Assembly (NCBI GenBank): GCA_035945115.1
Contig: DASZAN010000059.1
Coordinates: forward strand, 59,283 to 123,282
Direction: 5' to 3'
Length of the DNA stretch: 64,000 nucleotides
Source of the DNA: DAHUYF01 sp035945115
GTDB taxonomy: Bacteria > Pseudomonadota > Alphaproteobacteria > ATCC43930 > CGMCC-115725
A program made the translations under genes and the position numbers. The notes under the pieces were generated by a model that saw only the letters and a program-made list of their open reading frames with translations, was not told the DNA's origin and searched no databases. This document shows, piece after piece, positions 26,689 through 34,849 of this stretch (position 1 is its first letter; each line of letters opens with the position of its first letter).

Positions 26689-27144
26689 ATGCCGAGGCGC
26701 CACACGACCTGGATCGTCATTGCCGACGGTAGTCGGGCGCGGATCCTCACGCCACGCGAAGAGGGGGCAGGCTTCGATATCGTTTCCGAGGCGACCTCGG
26801 CGGAAGCACATGTGCCCTCGCGCGAGATTTGGGCTGATCGCCCGGGACATACGCAAGAGAGCGGATCCTCTGCCCGACATAGCATCGAAGCGCGCCACGA
26901 TCCGCATGAGGACCGGAAGGCCGCCTTCATCCACAAGTTGGCCTTGCAGTTGAACGAAGCTGCCGAACAAGAACGCTTCGATAGCCTGATCCTCTTTGCT
27001 CCGCCGCGCTCAATGGCGGAACTTCGCGCGAGATTGGATGAGGGGGCGCGCCGAAAGATCACGGCCGCCGCGCCCAAGGACCTGACGAAGGTGCCGTTGA
27101 GCGAGCTCCCCAGCCATCTCAATGCCCTTCAGCAGAGATCGTGA
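26689..27144 (+). CDS. host-attachment-protein family (PF10116-like)
   Basis: A 151-residue protein of the family annotated as required for attachment to host cells; the name comes from one study and the biochemical role is unclear. The fold resembles archaeal release-factor/Dom34-like domains. Seen: TWIVIADGSRARIL at the N-terminus, the central HDPHEDRKAAFIHKLALQL, LILFAPPRSMAELRARL and the C-terminal KDLTKVPLSELPSHL. ATG 26689 has an AGGAGG site at ideal spacing and an FNR-type box upstream, so it belongs to the oxygen-linked set. Confidence 0.87.
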   Translation: MPRRHTTWIVIADGSRARILTPREEGAGFDIVSEATSAEAHVPSREIWADRPGHTQESGSSARHSIEARHDPHEDRKAAFIHKLALQLNEAAEQERFDSLILFAPPRSMAELRARLDEGARRKITAAAPKDLTKVPLSELPSHLNALQQRS

Positions 27145-27194
27145 AGCGCGAAGCCAATCTCTCGAACTTGAAGACTGCCGATGAAAGGCTTTCG

Positions 27195-27440
27195 ATGGAC
27201 GCAAATACGCAGGAAGCAGAGATCTCCAGCATCGAATACGTCGGACCCCACACGACGCGGGGCGATGTCTATGAGATCATCGTCACTCTCGTCGAGCCCG
27301 GCACGACGCGGCGCTCCCGGCTCGGCCTTCTGTTCCGTCCGGCCGAGGCGACATTCCTCGCACACGCACTTCAGGCCCTCCCGCCCCATCCGGCGACCGA
27401 GGATCACGTGCTGACGGACATCGCGCGCCTTCAGACGTGA
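27195..27440 (+). CDS. small hypothetical protein
   Basis: A predicted 81-residue protein (ATG 27195, AAAGG 6 bp before it), or 99 residues if a GTG at 27141 that overlaps the upstream stop is used. Contains EISSIEYVGPHTTRGDVYEI and LVEPGTTRRSRLGLLFRP, with a C-terminal helix FLAHALQAL. No family recognised. It follows the host-attachment-family gene directly and is likely cotranscribed with it. Confidence 0.55.
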   Translation: MDANTQEAEISSIEYVGPHTTRGDVYEIIVTLVEPGTTRRSRLGLLFRPAEATFLAHALQALPPHPATEDHVLTDIARLQT

Positions 27441-27519
27441 AAGCTACCGGCCTGGCGAACATGCTGCCGAGGCCGAAGGCGGCGGTGGCACTCGCCCCCC
27501 GTCGCGTTCCGCGTTGCGC

Positions 27520-28377
27520 TTAGTGGGACAGAAAGACTGGAACGGTCATGGCGGTGAGCAACATCCGCGTCACGCCACCAAAGACCAGCTCACGCGTCCG
27601 CGAATGGCCGTATCCGCCGGCGACGATGAGGTCCGCGCCATTGTCGCTGGCATAGTTGAGGAGCGCATCGCTCTCCCGAATCTCCTTGGCGATCGTATGG
27701 GCAGCCGAGGCCTTGACGCCGTGCCTGGCAAGGTGGAGCGCGATGTCCGCCGCAGGCACGTCTCCATCCCCGCCAATGCCGCGCTCGGGATTGATCGCGA
27801 GCACGGTGACGGTATCGGCGCGCTGCAACAGCGGCAGGGCATCATTGACGGCGCGCGCCGCTTCGCGGGTACTCTTCCAGGCCACCAGGACATTCCGCCC
27901 CACCGCCGGGAAATCACCCGAATAAGGCAGCACCAGCACGGGCCGGCCCGACGAGAGGAGTGTGGCTCCGACGACGTCGCCGGCAGCAGCAAGCGACGTA
28001 TCGTCGGGATTGCGCTGTCCGAGAACGGTGAGATCGGCGTAGCGCGCATGCGGCGCTACGATTTCCGCGGTAAACCCCTCGACCACCCGCCATTCCCCTT
28101 CGACTCCGTCGCGTCGCGTCCGTTCGCGGAATTGCTTCTCGAGGCGCGCCGCCTCAGCCATGCTCTTCTCGCGGAACTCGGTCATCATTTGGTCGACCAG
28201 CCGCGCATCGACAAACCCGCTGGGATCGCCGTAGAAGAGCGCCGGGGTCGGCAACTCGACAACATAGAGCGCCGTCAAACGGGCCGAGTGCCGGCCGGCA
28301 ACGCCTGCAGCGAAGTCAATGACGTCAGCGCTACGCGGTGATCCGCCAAGGTACACCAGCATGTCTTTGATGCTCAT
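27520..28377 (-). CDS. universal stress protein, two tandem UspA domains
   Basis: A 285-residue cytoplasmic protein made of two UspA domains (about 1-140 and 150-285). The C-terminal domain has a nucleotide-binding-like GGYGHSRTRELVFGGVTRMLL, close to the G-2x-G-9x-G(S/T) ATP motif; the N-terminal copy is more divergent (LGQRNPDDTSLAAAGDVVG). Two-domain Usps are typical of hypoxia and dormancy regulons. It is last in the minus-strand run starting at 32252, 34 bp after the groEL fragment. Confidence 0.92.
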   Translation of the reverse strand: MSIKDMLVYLGGSPRSADVIDFAAGVAGRHSARLTALYVVELPTPALFYGDPSGFVDARLVDQMMTEFREKSMAEAARLEKQFRERTRRDGVEGEWRVVEGFTAEIVAPHARYADLTVLGQRNPDDTSLAAAGDVVGATLLSSGRPVLVLPYSGDFPAVGRNVLVAWKSTREAARAVNDALPLLQRADTVTVLAINPERGIGGDGDVPAADIALHLARHGVKASAAHTIAKEIRESDALLNYASDNGADLIVAGGYGHSRTRELVFGGVTRMLLTAMTVPVFLSH

Positions 28378-28411
28378 CGCATTCTCCTCGAGTCGCCTCC
28401 GCCTTGCCCCA

Positions 28412-29476
28412 CTACATCGCCATTTCCGGCTCGAGTGCGCGTTCCTTTTTCTCCGGAATCTCCGTCATCGTCACCTCGGTGAGCAAGAGAACGCTTGCGA
28501 CCGAAACGGCATTCTCGAGCCCGATGCGCACCACTTTTGTCGGGTCGACGATCCCGGCCTCCACGAGATCGACGTACTCCTTGCGAGCGGCATCGAACCC
28601 ATGATCGCCCCGGCCGCTGAGCATTTGCGCGACCACAACGCCACCATCGACAGCAGAGTTCTCGGCGATTTGACGCGTCGGCGCCTCGAGTGCGCGCTTT
28701 AGGATCTGGACGCCGGTTCTTTCGTCGCCGCTAGCTTTTGACTCTGTCTGCGCGACAGCATCGATGCAACGCAGCAGCGCCAGCCCGCCGCCCGGAACGA
28801 TCCCTTCGGCCACGGCAGCCTTCGTCGCGGCAATCGCATCGTCCAGGGCTTCCTTCCTCGCCTTCATTTCCGATTCGGAAGGAGCCCCAACACGGACAAC
28901 GGCGACACCGCCGGCGAGCTTGGCCAACCGCTCCTGCAGCTTCTCGCGATCGTAGTCGGACGTCGTCTCCTCAATCTGGTGACGGATCTGGTTGCAACGC
29001 CCCTCGATTTCTTGCCGCTTGCCAGCACCGCTGACGATCGTTGTGTCTTCTTTGGTGATGACCACCTTCTTCGCCCTGCCGAGGAGGTCGATGGTGATGT
29101 TCTCGAGCTTAATTCCAAGCTCCTCGCTGATCATCTGGCCGCCGGTGAGGATTGCGATGTCCTCGAGCATGGCCTTGCGGCGATCGCCGAATCCGGGCGC
29201 CTTTACCGCGGCAACTTTGAGACCGCCGCGCAACTTGTTCACCACAAGCGCGGCGAGCGCCTCGCCTTCGACCTCTTCAGCAATGATAAGCAGCGGTTTT
29301 CCCGATTGGACGATGGCTTCGAGCAACGGCAACATCGCCTGCAAGCCCGAGAGTTTCTTTTCGTGGATGAGGATGTAGGGGTCCTCGAGCTCGCTGCTCA
29401 TCTTCTCAACGTTGGTGACGAAGTATGGCGAGATATAGCCGTGATCGAACTGCATTCCCTCGACGACATCGAGCAC
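28412..29476 (-). pseudogene. N-terminally truncated groEL
   Basis: A 354-codon frame matching GroEL from about residue 190 onward: LDVVEGMQFDHGYISPYFVT, the apical domain, KAPGFGDRRKAMLEDIA, and the C-terminal equatorial half with AVAEGIVPGGGLALLR. The N-terminal equatorial and intermediate parts, including the GDGTTT nucleotide-binding loop, are absent, so it cannot be a working chaperonin. The C-terminus lacks the GGM tail (it ends EKKERALEPEMAM). The frame overlaps the 3' end of the beta-CASP gene in another frame; the join at about 29476 looks like a deletion endpoint. GTG 29476 might still allow translation of a fragment. Confidence 0.8.
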
Positions 29477-30822
29477 CTCCCGGCCAGCTGTGCCGCCAGG
29501 CGCGCCATGACCGGCTCTTCACCGTGAACCAGGAACGTCCGCCGGCTGCCTTGGACCCGATTATGCCAAGCAACAAGCTCTTGCTGGTCGGCATGGGCCG
29601 AAAAGCCATTGATCGTGTGGATGTGCGCGCGGACGGGGATGTCCTCGCCGAAGAGGTTCACGTGCTCGGCGCCATCGATGATCCGCCGCGCGAGCGTCCC
29701 CGCGGCGGCATAGCCGACGAAGATGACAGCCGATTCCTTCCGCCAGAGATTGTGCCGCAGATGATGACGCACCCGACCGCCCGTGCACATGCCCGAGCCC
29801 GCCATGATGATGGCGCCGCCGCTGATTCGGTTTATGGCCATCGACTCGGCCGTCTCGCGGGCAAGATGCAGGCCGGGGAGGCGGAATGGGTCATGACCGT
29901 CGTGAAGGAGCCGCGCGAGCGCGGGATCAAGAGCTTCCGGGTGACGCTCGAAGATTTCGGTTGCGGAGATCGCCATCGGCGAATCGAGAAACGCTTGCAA
30001 GGTCGGCGGCAATCGATTCACGGCAATGCCTTGACGCAGGAAGAACAGAATCTCCTGCGCCCGTTCAAGCGCAAAAGTGGGAATGATCACATTACCACCC
30101 CGCGCAAAGGCGGCTGCGATTGCCATATAGAATTCTTCGATCGAGTCCGCAAAAGAGCGATGGCGCCGGTCGCCATAGGTCGATTCCATGACGATGGTCT
30201 CGGCCCGAGCCGGCGGCGATGGTCGGCGGAGCAGCGGCCGTCCCGCATTTCCAATGTCGCCCGAATAGAGGACGCTCCGAGCGCCGACCTGCTCGTCGGC
30301 TTCGATCAAGATGCTGGCGGACCCAAGAATGTGTCCGGCATCAAAGAACGTCGCGCGAAGGCCTGAAGCAATTTGGATGGGTCTTTCGTATTCCGCGGCG
30401 GCGCCGAAACGCTCAAAGGCGTTGAAAACGTCGAGAAGCGTGTAGAGCGGCGACGGCTCAGGCTCATCTCCATGCCTGTGCATCTGACGAAGTTGCCGTC
30501 GCGCCTCCTCCTCCTGAAGATGCGCGGCATCGAGCAACACGAGCCGGACAAGCTCAAGCGTCGCCGCTGTCCCAATCACCGCGCCGCGGAATCCCCGGCT
30601 GACGAGAAGCGGCAACCTTCCGCAGTGGTCGAGATGGGCATGCGTCAGCAGTACGCAATCGACCGCCTTGGGATCGAACCCGAACGCGTCGGCATTCTCC
30701 TCGGCCAGCTCGCGGCCGCCTTGGAGCAAGCCGCAGTCGATGAGAATGCGGCGCCCCAGGCACTCGAGCATATGACAGGAGCCGGTAACGCCTCGGTCGG
30801 CGCCATGAAAGGATAGCTTCAC
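29398..30822 (-). CDS. beta-CASP metallo-beta-lactamase-fold RNase-like protein (3' end altered)
   Basis: Predicted zinc-dependent RNA-processing enzyme of the Ysh1/CPSF73-like bacterial group. Motifs in order: THAHLDHCGRLP, the histidine in FDAGHILGSAS, SGDIGNAGRPLL, the beta-CASP segment GGNVIIPTFALERAQE, SGMCTGGR and INGFSAHADQ, then TFLVHGEEPVM. The last 25 residues (CSMSSREC to the stop at 29398) are not family-like: they are groEL sequence read out of frame. So about 15 native C-terminal residues appear replaced at a deletion junction near 29476. All catalytic motifs are intact, so activity may survive. LOG lies 30 bp upstream. Confidence 0.88.
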   Translation of the reverse strand: MKLSFHGADRGVTGSCHMLECLGRRILIDCGLLQGGRELAEENADAFGFDPKAVDCVLLTHAHLDHCGRLPLLVSRGFRGAVIGTAATLELVRLVLLDAAHLQEEEARRQLRQMHRHGDEPEPSPLYTLLDVFNAFERFGAAAEYERPIQIASGLRATFFDAGHILGSASILIEADEQVGARSVLYSGDIGNAGRPLLRRPSPPARAETIVMESTYGDRRHRSFADSIEEFYMAIAAAFARGGNVIIPTFALERAQEILFFLRQGIAVNRLPPTLQAFLDSPMAISATEIFERHPEALDPALARLLHDGHDPFRLPGLHLARETAESMAINRISGGAIIMAGSGMCTGGRVRHHLRHNLWRKESAVIFVGYAAAGTLARRIIDGAEHVNLFGEDIPVRAHIHTINGFSAHADQQELVAWHNRVQGSRRTFLVHGEEPVMARLAAQLAGRCSMSSRECSSITAISRHTSSPTLRR

Positions 30823-30852
30823 CGCGTCATTCTCCGCCTCGGGGCATCGCCA

Positions 30853-31833
30853 TCAGCGCACGGCATCGACAGGAAAGAGCGGCTTCCCGCTCGCCTCGTA
30901 CCAATGAACAATGTCGCGAAAGATGCCTTCGGCGGACTCGGCATACCAAAAGAGATCACGATCTTCCGGATCGATCACGCCTTCATCGACGAGGAATTCG
31001 GGATCGAACACGCGGCGCCAGTATTCTTCGCCCACCAGGATCACCGGGACAGGCTTGATCTTTCGCGTCTGCGCCAGCGACAAGACTTCGAAGAGCTCGT
31101 CCATGGTGCCGTAACCGCCTGGAAACGCGACCAGGGCCCGAGCACGCAAGAGGAAGTGCAGCTTTCTGATCGCGAAATAATGGAAGCGGAAGCAGAGTTC
31201 CGCGGTCAGGTAGGGGTTCGGATACTGCTCGTTGGGTAGCGTGATGTTGAGCCCGATCGATTGAGCACTGACGTCATGAGCGCCTCGGCTGGCGGCTTCC
31301 ATGATACCCGGACCGCCGCCTGTCATGATCATGATCCGTCCGCCCAGCGCCTTCGCTCCCGCCGTCCCGACGATCCGGCCAAATTCGCGGGCGATCTTGT
31401 AATAGCGGCTCTTCGCCGCAACGCGCTCCGCGATCGAGAGCCGGCGGCGCAAAGCCGGATCGCTGCGGTTTACGGCAACCGCTTTGGCGCAAGCCTCCAC
31501 TTGCCTGCGCGCGGCTTGCGGCTCGGGAATGCGAGTGCTGCCGAAGACAACAATCGTGTGGGCGACGTGGTGCTGCTCCAGCAGGCTTTCCGCCTTCAAA
31601 TAATCGATCTGCAGTCGGACGCCGCGCGTTACGTCCTGCTGCAGAAAGTCGGTATCTCGATCGGCCTCACGATAGCTCGGTGATGCCAGAATGGTTTCCA
31701 ATGCTTCGGGAGCAAGCGCATCATCCTCATGCGGCTTGGGTCGATGCCCAGGAAGCGGCTCGCACCTCTCGTGAGGATGAGCGGGCGTCGGCATTTGGCT
31801 CGAGTGCCGGCCGCCCCCGCTATGGTCGACCAT
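30853..31833 (-). CDS. LOG-family protein (TIGR00730-like nucleoside 5'-monophosphate phosphoribohydrolase)
   Basis: Rossmann-like protein of the LOG/lysine-decarboxylase-like group. Known members cleave the base from nucleoside monophosphates. Present: IVVFGSTRIP, MIMTGGGPGIMEAASRGA and the active-site PGGYGTMDE, followed by VPVILVGEEYWRRV. At 326 residues it is the long form, with an N-terminal extension of about 90 residues (DDALAPEALETILASP) and an insert between motifs. ATG 31833 has GGAG 8 bp before it; ATG 31794 is an alternative. It sits between the basic-tailed hypothetical gene and the beta-CASP gene. Confidence 0.9.
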   Translation of the reverse strand: MVDHSGGGRHSSQMPTPAHPHERCEPLPGHRPKPHEDDALAPEALETILASPSYREADRDTDFLQQDVTRGVRLQIDYLKAESLLEQHHVAHTIVVFGSTRIPEPQAARRQVEACAKAVAVNRSDPALRRRLSIAERVAAKSRYYKIAREFGRIVGTAGAKALGGRIMIMTGGGPGIMEAASRGAHDVSAQSIGLNITLPNEQYPNPYLTAELCFRFHYFAIRKLHFLLRARALVAFPGGYGTMDELFEVLSLAQTRKIKPVPVILVGEEYWRRVFDPEFLVDEGVIDPEDRDLFWYAESAEGIFRDIVHWYEASGKPLFPVDAVR

Positions 31834-31856
31834 ATCATCGGCTCCAGAGTTCGACG

Positions 31857-32252
31857 TTAGCGCCCCGAACGCTTGCGGCGCCGTTTCACATGCGGTGCCG
31901 GTTTAGCTCGCCCACTCGCCTTTGCTCGCGCTCGAGCTTTCTTGGGGGTTCCCAATCGTGCCGCCGCTCCACCTCGCTTCTTCGACGGTCCATGCTTGAC
32001 GTGGATCCGCTCGACGCCGCGGGTCGGCGCATGGCTCTGCGCCCAAGCGAGCGCATCTTTGAAGCCGACCGGTTCGGCGAACACGATCTCGTGGTTGATC
32101 ATGCCGGTGTCTTCGTCTTGCCAGAAATAGGTGACGGTACTGATGGGCTCGCCGTCCGCGTACCAGGTGTTCACCACGAGGCACGGAACCGCGGGCGCGA
32201 AAATCTCCAATTCGCCAACTTCGATGGTTGTCCAAGGGATCAGTATCGGCAT
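31857..32252 (-). CDS. hypothetical protein with strongly basic C-terminal tail
   Basis: A 131-residue protein from ATG 32252, which has AAGGA 6 bp before it. Residues 1-85 form a compact acidic domain (GELEIFAPAVPCLVVNTWYAD, quoted in part, DEDTGMINHEIVFAEPVGF). Residues about 88-131 are Lys/Arg/Ala-rich (KKARARAKASGRAKP, VKRRRKRSGR), like histone H1-type or nucleic-acid-binding tails. No family recognised. It is first in the run LOG, beta-CASP, groEL fragment, Usp, with an FNR-type box about 104 bp before the start. A longer start at 32312 is possible. Confidence 0.7.
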   Translation of the reverse strand: MPILIPWTTIEVGELEIFAPAVPCLVVNTWYADGEPISTVTYFWQDEDTGMINHEIVFAEPVGFKDALAWAQSHAPTRGVERIHVKHGPSKKRGGAAARLGTPKKARARAKASGRAKPAPHVKRRRKRSGR

Positions 32253-32349
32253 GCCCAGTCCTTCCTGCCGCGAGCGGTTCGCACTCGCAAATGTGAGGTG
32301 CCAGCGCTCCATCGTGGTCGATTTTGACGAGTTCTCGCCGGTCGAGGCA

Positions 32350-32363
32350 TTGATGCATGTCAA
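32350..32363 (-). promoter_or_regulatory. FNR/FixK-type box
   Basis: TTGATGCATGTCAA, centred 104 bp before ATG 32252 (44 bp before the alternative ATG 32312) and about 190 bp before ada on the other strand. It most likely drives the minus-strand LOG/beta-CASP/Usp operon. Confidence 0.7.
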
Positions 32364-32547
32364 GCAATCGGCAAATCGCCCGCCTGCGGCCTCACCCGTC
32401 CACCGGCGATCGATTTTTTGCACGGCTAACCCATTCGCGAACTGGAGAGTTGCTGTTCAAGGATTTGCCGCCAGGATCGGATAGAATGGCCGTGACGGAA
32501 TGACATATGAGAGGGAGCATGGTCATTTGTCTGAGAGGATAGCGGTC

Positions 32548-33612
32548 ATGAGCGAACAGGAATGCTGGCAGGCGGTCGCGAGCCGGGCGCGCCAGGCCGA
32601 TGGCGCCTTCGTCTATGCCGTCACCACCACCGGCGTCTATTGCCGCCCCTCGTGCCCGAGCCGCCGGCCGCGGCGCGAGAATGTCCAATTCTTCCCCCTC
32701 CCCGAAGCGGCGGAGCGTGCCGGCTATCGCCCGTGTCGGCGCTGTCATCCGCGCGAGCAGCAGCTCACCGATCCCGCGCGCGAGCGCGTCCACCGCGCGT
32801 GCGAGATCATCGACAAGGCGCTGGCCGAGGGTGACAGCGGCGCGCCGGGGCTTACCGAACTCGGCGCCGCCGTCGGCACCAGCGGCTTTCAGCTGCAGCG
32901 GCTTTTCAAGCGCCATCTTGGCGTGAGCCCGCGCGAATTCGCCGACGCGCGCCGGCTCGATCGCGTGAAGTCGCGGCTCCGCGCCGGCGACGGCGTTGCG
33001 GGCGCTCTCTACGAGGCGGGCTATGGCTCGTCCTCGCGGCTTTACGAACGCTCGGACGCGCAGCTTGGCATGACACCCGCCACCTATAAGAAAGGCGGCA
33101 AGGGCGCGGCGATCGCCTTCACCACCGCCGCCTCGCCGCTCGGCCGGCTGCTGGTGGCCGCGACCGAGCGCGGCATTTGCGCCGTGAGCCTCGGTGAAAA
33201 CGACGCGCGGCTCGAGCAGCAGCTGCGGCGCGAATACCCCGCGGCGGCGATCACGCGCGATGGCGGCAAGCTCGGCACGGCGGTGACGGCGATGATCGCC
33301 TATCTCAAGGGCGAGGCGCCTGATCTCGCGCTGCCGCTCGACATCCAGGCAACGGCCTTCCAATGGCGCGTCTGGCGCGAGCTGCAGCGCATTCCCTATG
33401 GGACGACAGCGAGCTACGGCGAGATCGCGCGACGGATCGGCGCGCCCGCTGCGGTGCGCGCGGTGGCGAACGCCTGCGCCAACAACCGCGCGGCACTCGT
33501 CATTCCCTGCCACCGCGTCGTGCGCGGCGACGGCGCCAGCGGCGGCTATCGCTGGGGCGAGGCGCGGAAGGAGAAGCTCCTCGCCGCGGAGAAGAAGAGG
33601 GCGGGCCGGTAG
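32548..33612 (+). CDS. ada: Ada: O6-methylguanine methyltransferase and adaptive-response regulator
   Basis: Repairs alkylated DNA and activates the adaptive response. ATG 32548 starts MSEQECWQAV. The N-terminal zinc domain has Cys32, Cys36, Cys63 and Cys66 (YCRPSC and PCRRC), with Cys32 the phosphotriester methyl acceptor. An AraC-type helix-turn-helix domain (about 80-175) is followed by the methyltransferase domain with IPCHRVVRGDG, where Cys takes the methyl group. The 354 residues are full length. It is divergent from the FNR-linked operon and is probably autoregulated; no alkA or alkB is next to it. Confidence 0.95.
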   Translation: MSEQECWQAVASRARQADGAFVYAVTTTGVYCRPSCPSRRPRRENVQFFPLPEAAERAGYRPCRRCHPREQQLTDPARERVHRACEIIDKALAEGDSGAPGLTELGAAVGTSGFQLQRLFKRHLGVSPREFADARRLDRVKSRLRAGDGVAGALYEAGYGSSSRLYERSDAQLGMTPATYKKGGKGAAIAFTTAASPLGRLLVAATERGICAVSLGENDARLEQQLRREYPAAAITRDGGKLGTAVTAMIAYLKGEAPDLALPLDIQATAFQWRVWRELQRIPYGTTASYGEIARRIGAPAAVRAVANACANNRAALVIPCHRVVRGDGASGGYRWGEARKEKLLAAEKKRAGR

Positions 33613-34016
33613 CGCCGAGCTGAACATGAACAATGGTTGGTGATCGTCGAGCCTGCGGCGCTGAGCGTCACAAGTGCACCGGTATCGACGTTGGTGCGCG
33701 GCTTGTCGAAGGTGCCGCCATTTCCCCAGGCGCGGGACAGTGCGATCGCCGGCGAGAGCGGGAAAGCTGAAAGACATGTGCGGACCCGATCCAAGGTGCC
33801 CGCGTATTTATCGGCCCCGCTTACGTTGAGTGCTCATGCTGCGTTGCGAGAACAAGTTAGTCGCTGAATTGGAGTGATTCCAATTTTGGTGGAATGATTC
33901 GTAGTGAATTCCAACTGGTGGGGGAGCCTTTTCGTGTTAAAGTAGTCCTTCCATACAAGTGTTCGCCGTTCGGGACGCGCAACGGCACCGTGTCGCTCGG
34001 CGCACAGGGGCGTGTC
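33613..34016. other. 404-bp non-coding gap with operator-like palindromes
   Basis: No convincing gene. The part near 33865-33925 is AT-richer than its surroundings and holds repeated GGAAT/ATTCC words, including ATTGGAGTGATTCCAAT (33870-33886), a 6-bp inverted repeat with a 5-bp spacer. This may be a promoter or operator for the protease gene. A minus-strand frame over 33546-33794 gives a short adhesin-like stretch (TNVDTGALVTLSAAGSTITN) that I do not call. Confidence 0.45.
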
Positions 34017-34746
34017 ATGAGGGACCTGAAACCGAATGCAGTGCGGCGAAGCATCTTAAGAGCAGCAGTAGGCGTAGTGGTTGGTGGATTTCCGGGTGCC
34101 GCGAGCGCGCAGCCCCCGGCGCAAATCGACAATGCAATTTATGACGTCAATCGTCTCAACGGGTATACCGCACGCGTCGCATGGCGCATCGTTTACAATG
34201 TCGAGAACTCGACGTCCGTTTGCAGGGGTGAAGGCTCGGCGATTTTTCTCGGTGGTAGCCTCTTTCTGACCGCCGCTCACGTCATCGATCAGCACCCTAA
34301 GAGTAACGACTGCGCTGCCGCTGGCAAAGTCAATCCCTTGGTCGAGTTCGGCAGTACCACAATGGAGGCGAAGATCATCGCCATCCCACAGTGGTACGAA
34401 GAATTCGATTCGATATTTTATCCGGAGGGGATGGACTTGGCTCTGCTCCAAGTCGACAAGCGAATGATGCAACCCGAACGAGTCGGACCTAAACGTCCCC
34501 GGCACAGAGGTGAAAGTTTCAACGCAATATGGCCAGTACGACGCAAAGACGATCCCCAGCGAGACCGTTTTTTCGCGGCGATTGGACTTCATCGCGAAGC
34601 ATGGCGACTCGGGTGGCGGCGTTTTCGATCAGCACCGCTTTTGTCCGCTTGGCATCATAAGTTCGGGTAGCGTTGGCGGCGCGAACTACGTCACTACGCA
34701 GACAATCCGGCGCTTCCTCGATCGATCGATGAGATCTGACCGCTAA
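34017..34746 (+). pseudogene. trypsin-like serine protease, frameshifted
   Basis: Exported S1-type protease in two frames. From ATG 34017: a signal peptide (ILRAAVGVVVGGFPGAASAQ), then SAIFLGGSLFLTAAHVID with the catalytic His, and GMDLALLQVD with the Asp. At about 34470 the frame shifts; the second frame gives DLNVPGTEVKVSTQYG, then HGDSGGGVFD with the catalytic Ser, and a C-terminus ending at 34746. One indel therefore separates an otherwise complete triad. It may be a recent mutation or a sequencing error. Base composition is lower in GC than the flanks, which hints at transfer. Confidence 0.78.
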
Positions 34747-34760
34747 GAGGGCTAAAAAGA

Positions 34761-34784
34761 AAAGCCCCGCCGACCCGGGGCTTT
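34761..34784. terminator. Rho-independent terminator
   Basis: Perfect 8-bp stem AAAGCCCC / GGGGCTTT with an A-rich run before it (minus-strand T tract) and a short T-rich run after. It lies 15 bp after the protease stop and would serve both the protease gene and the convergent dps gene. Confidence 0.8.
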
Positions 34785-34849
34785 CGTGTTCCTCGTTGGT
34801 AATGACGGCCTGCACGCGTTCTATTTATTCCGCAGCAGATCTCTGCTTC

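Noticed and set aside
33546..33794. Minus-strand frame with an adhesin-like stretch TNVDTGALVTLSAAGSTITN
   Set aside because: Short, overlaps the end of ada and has no start signal or family match; possibly a remnant but not supportable.
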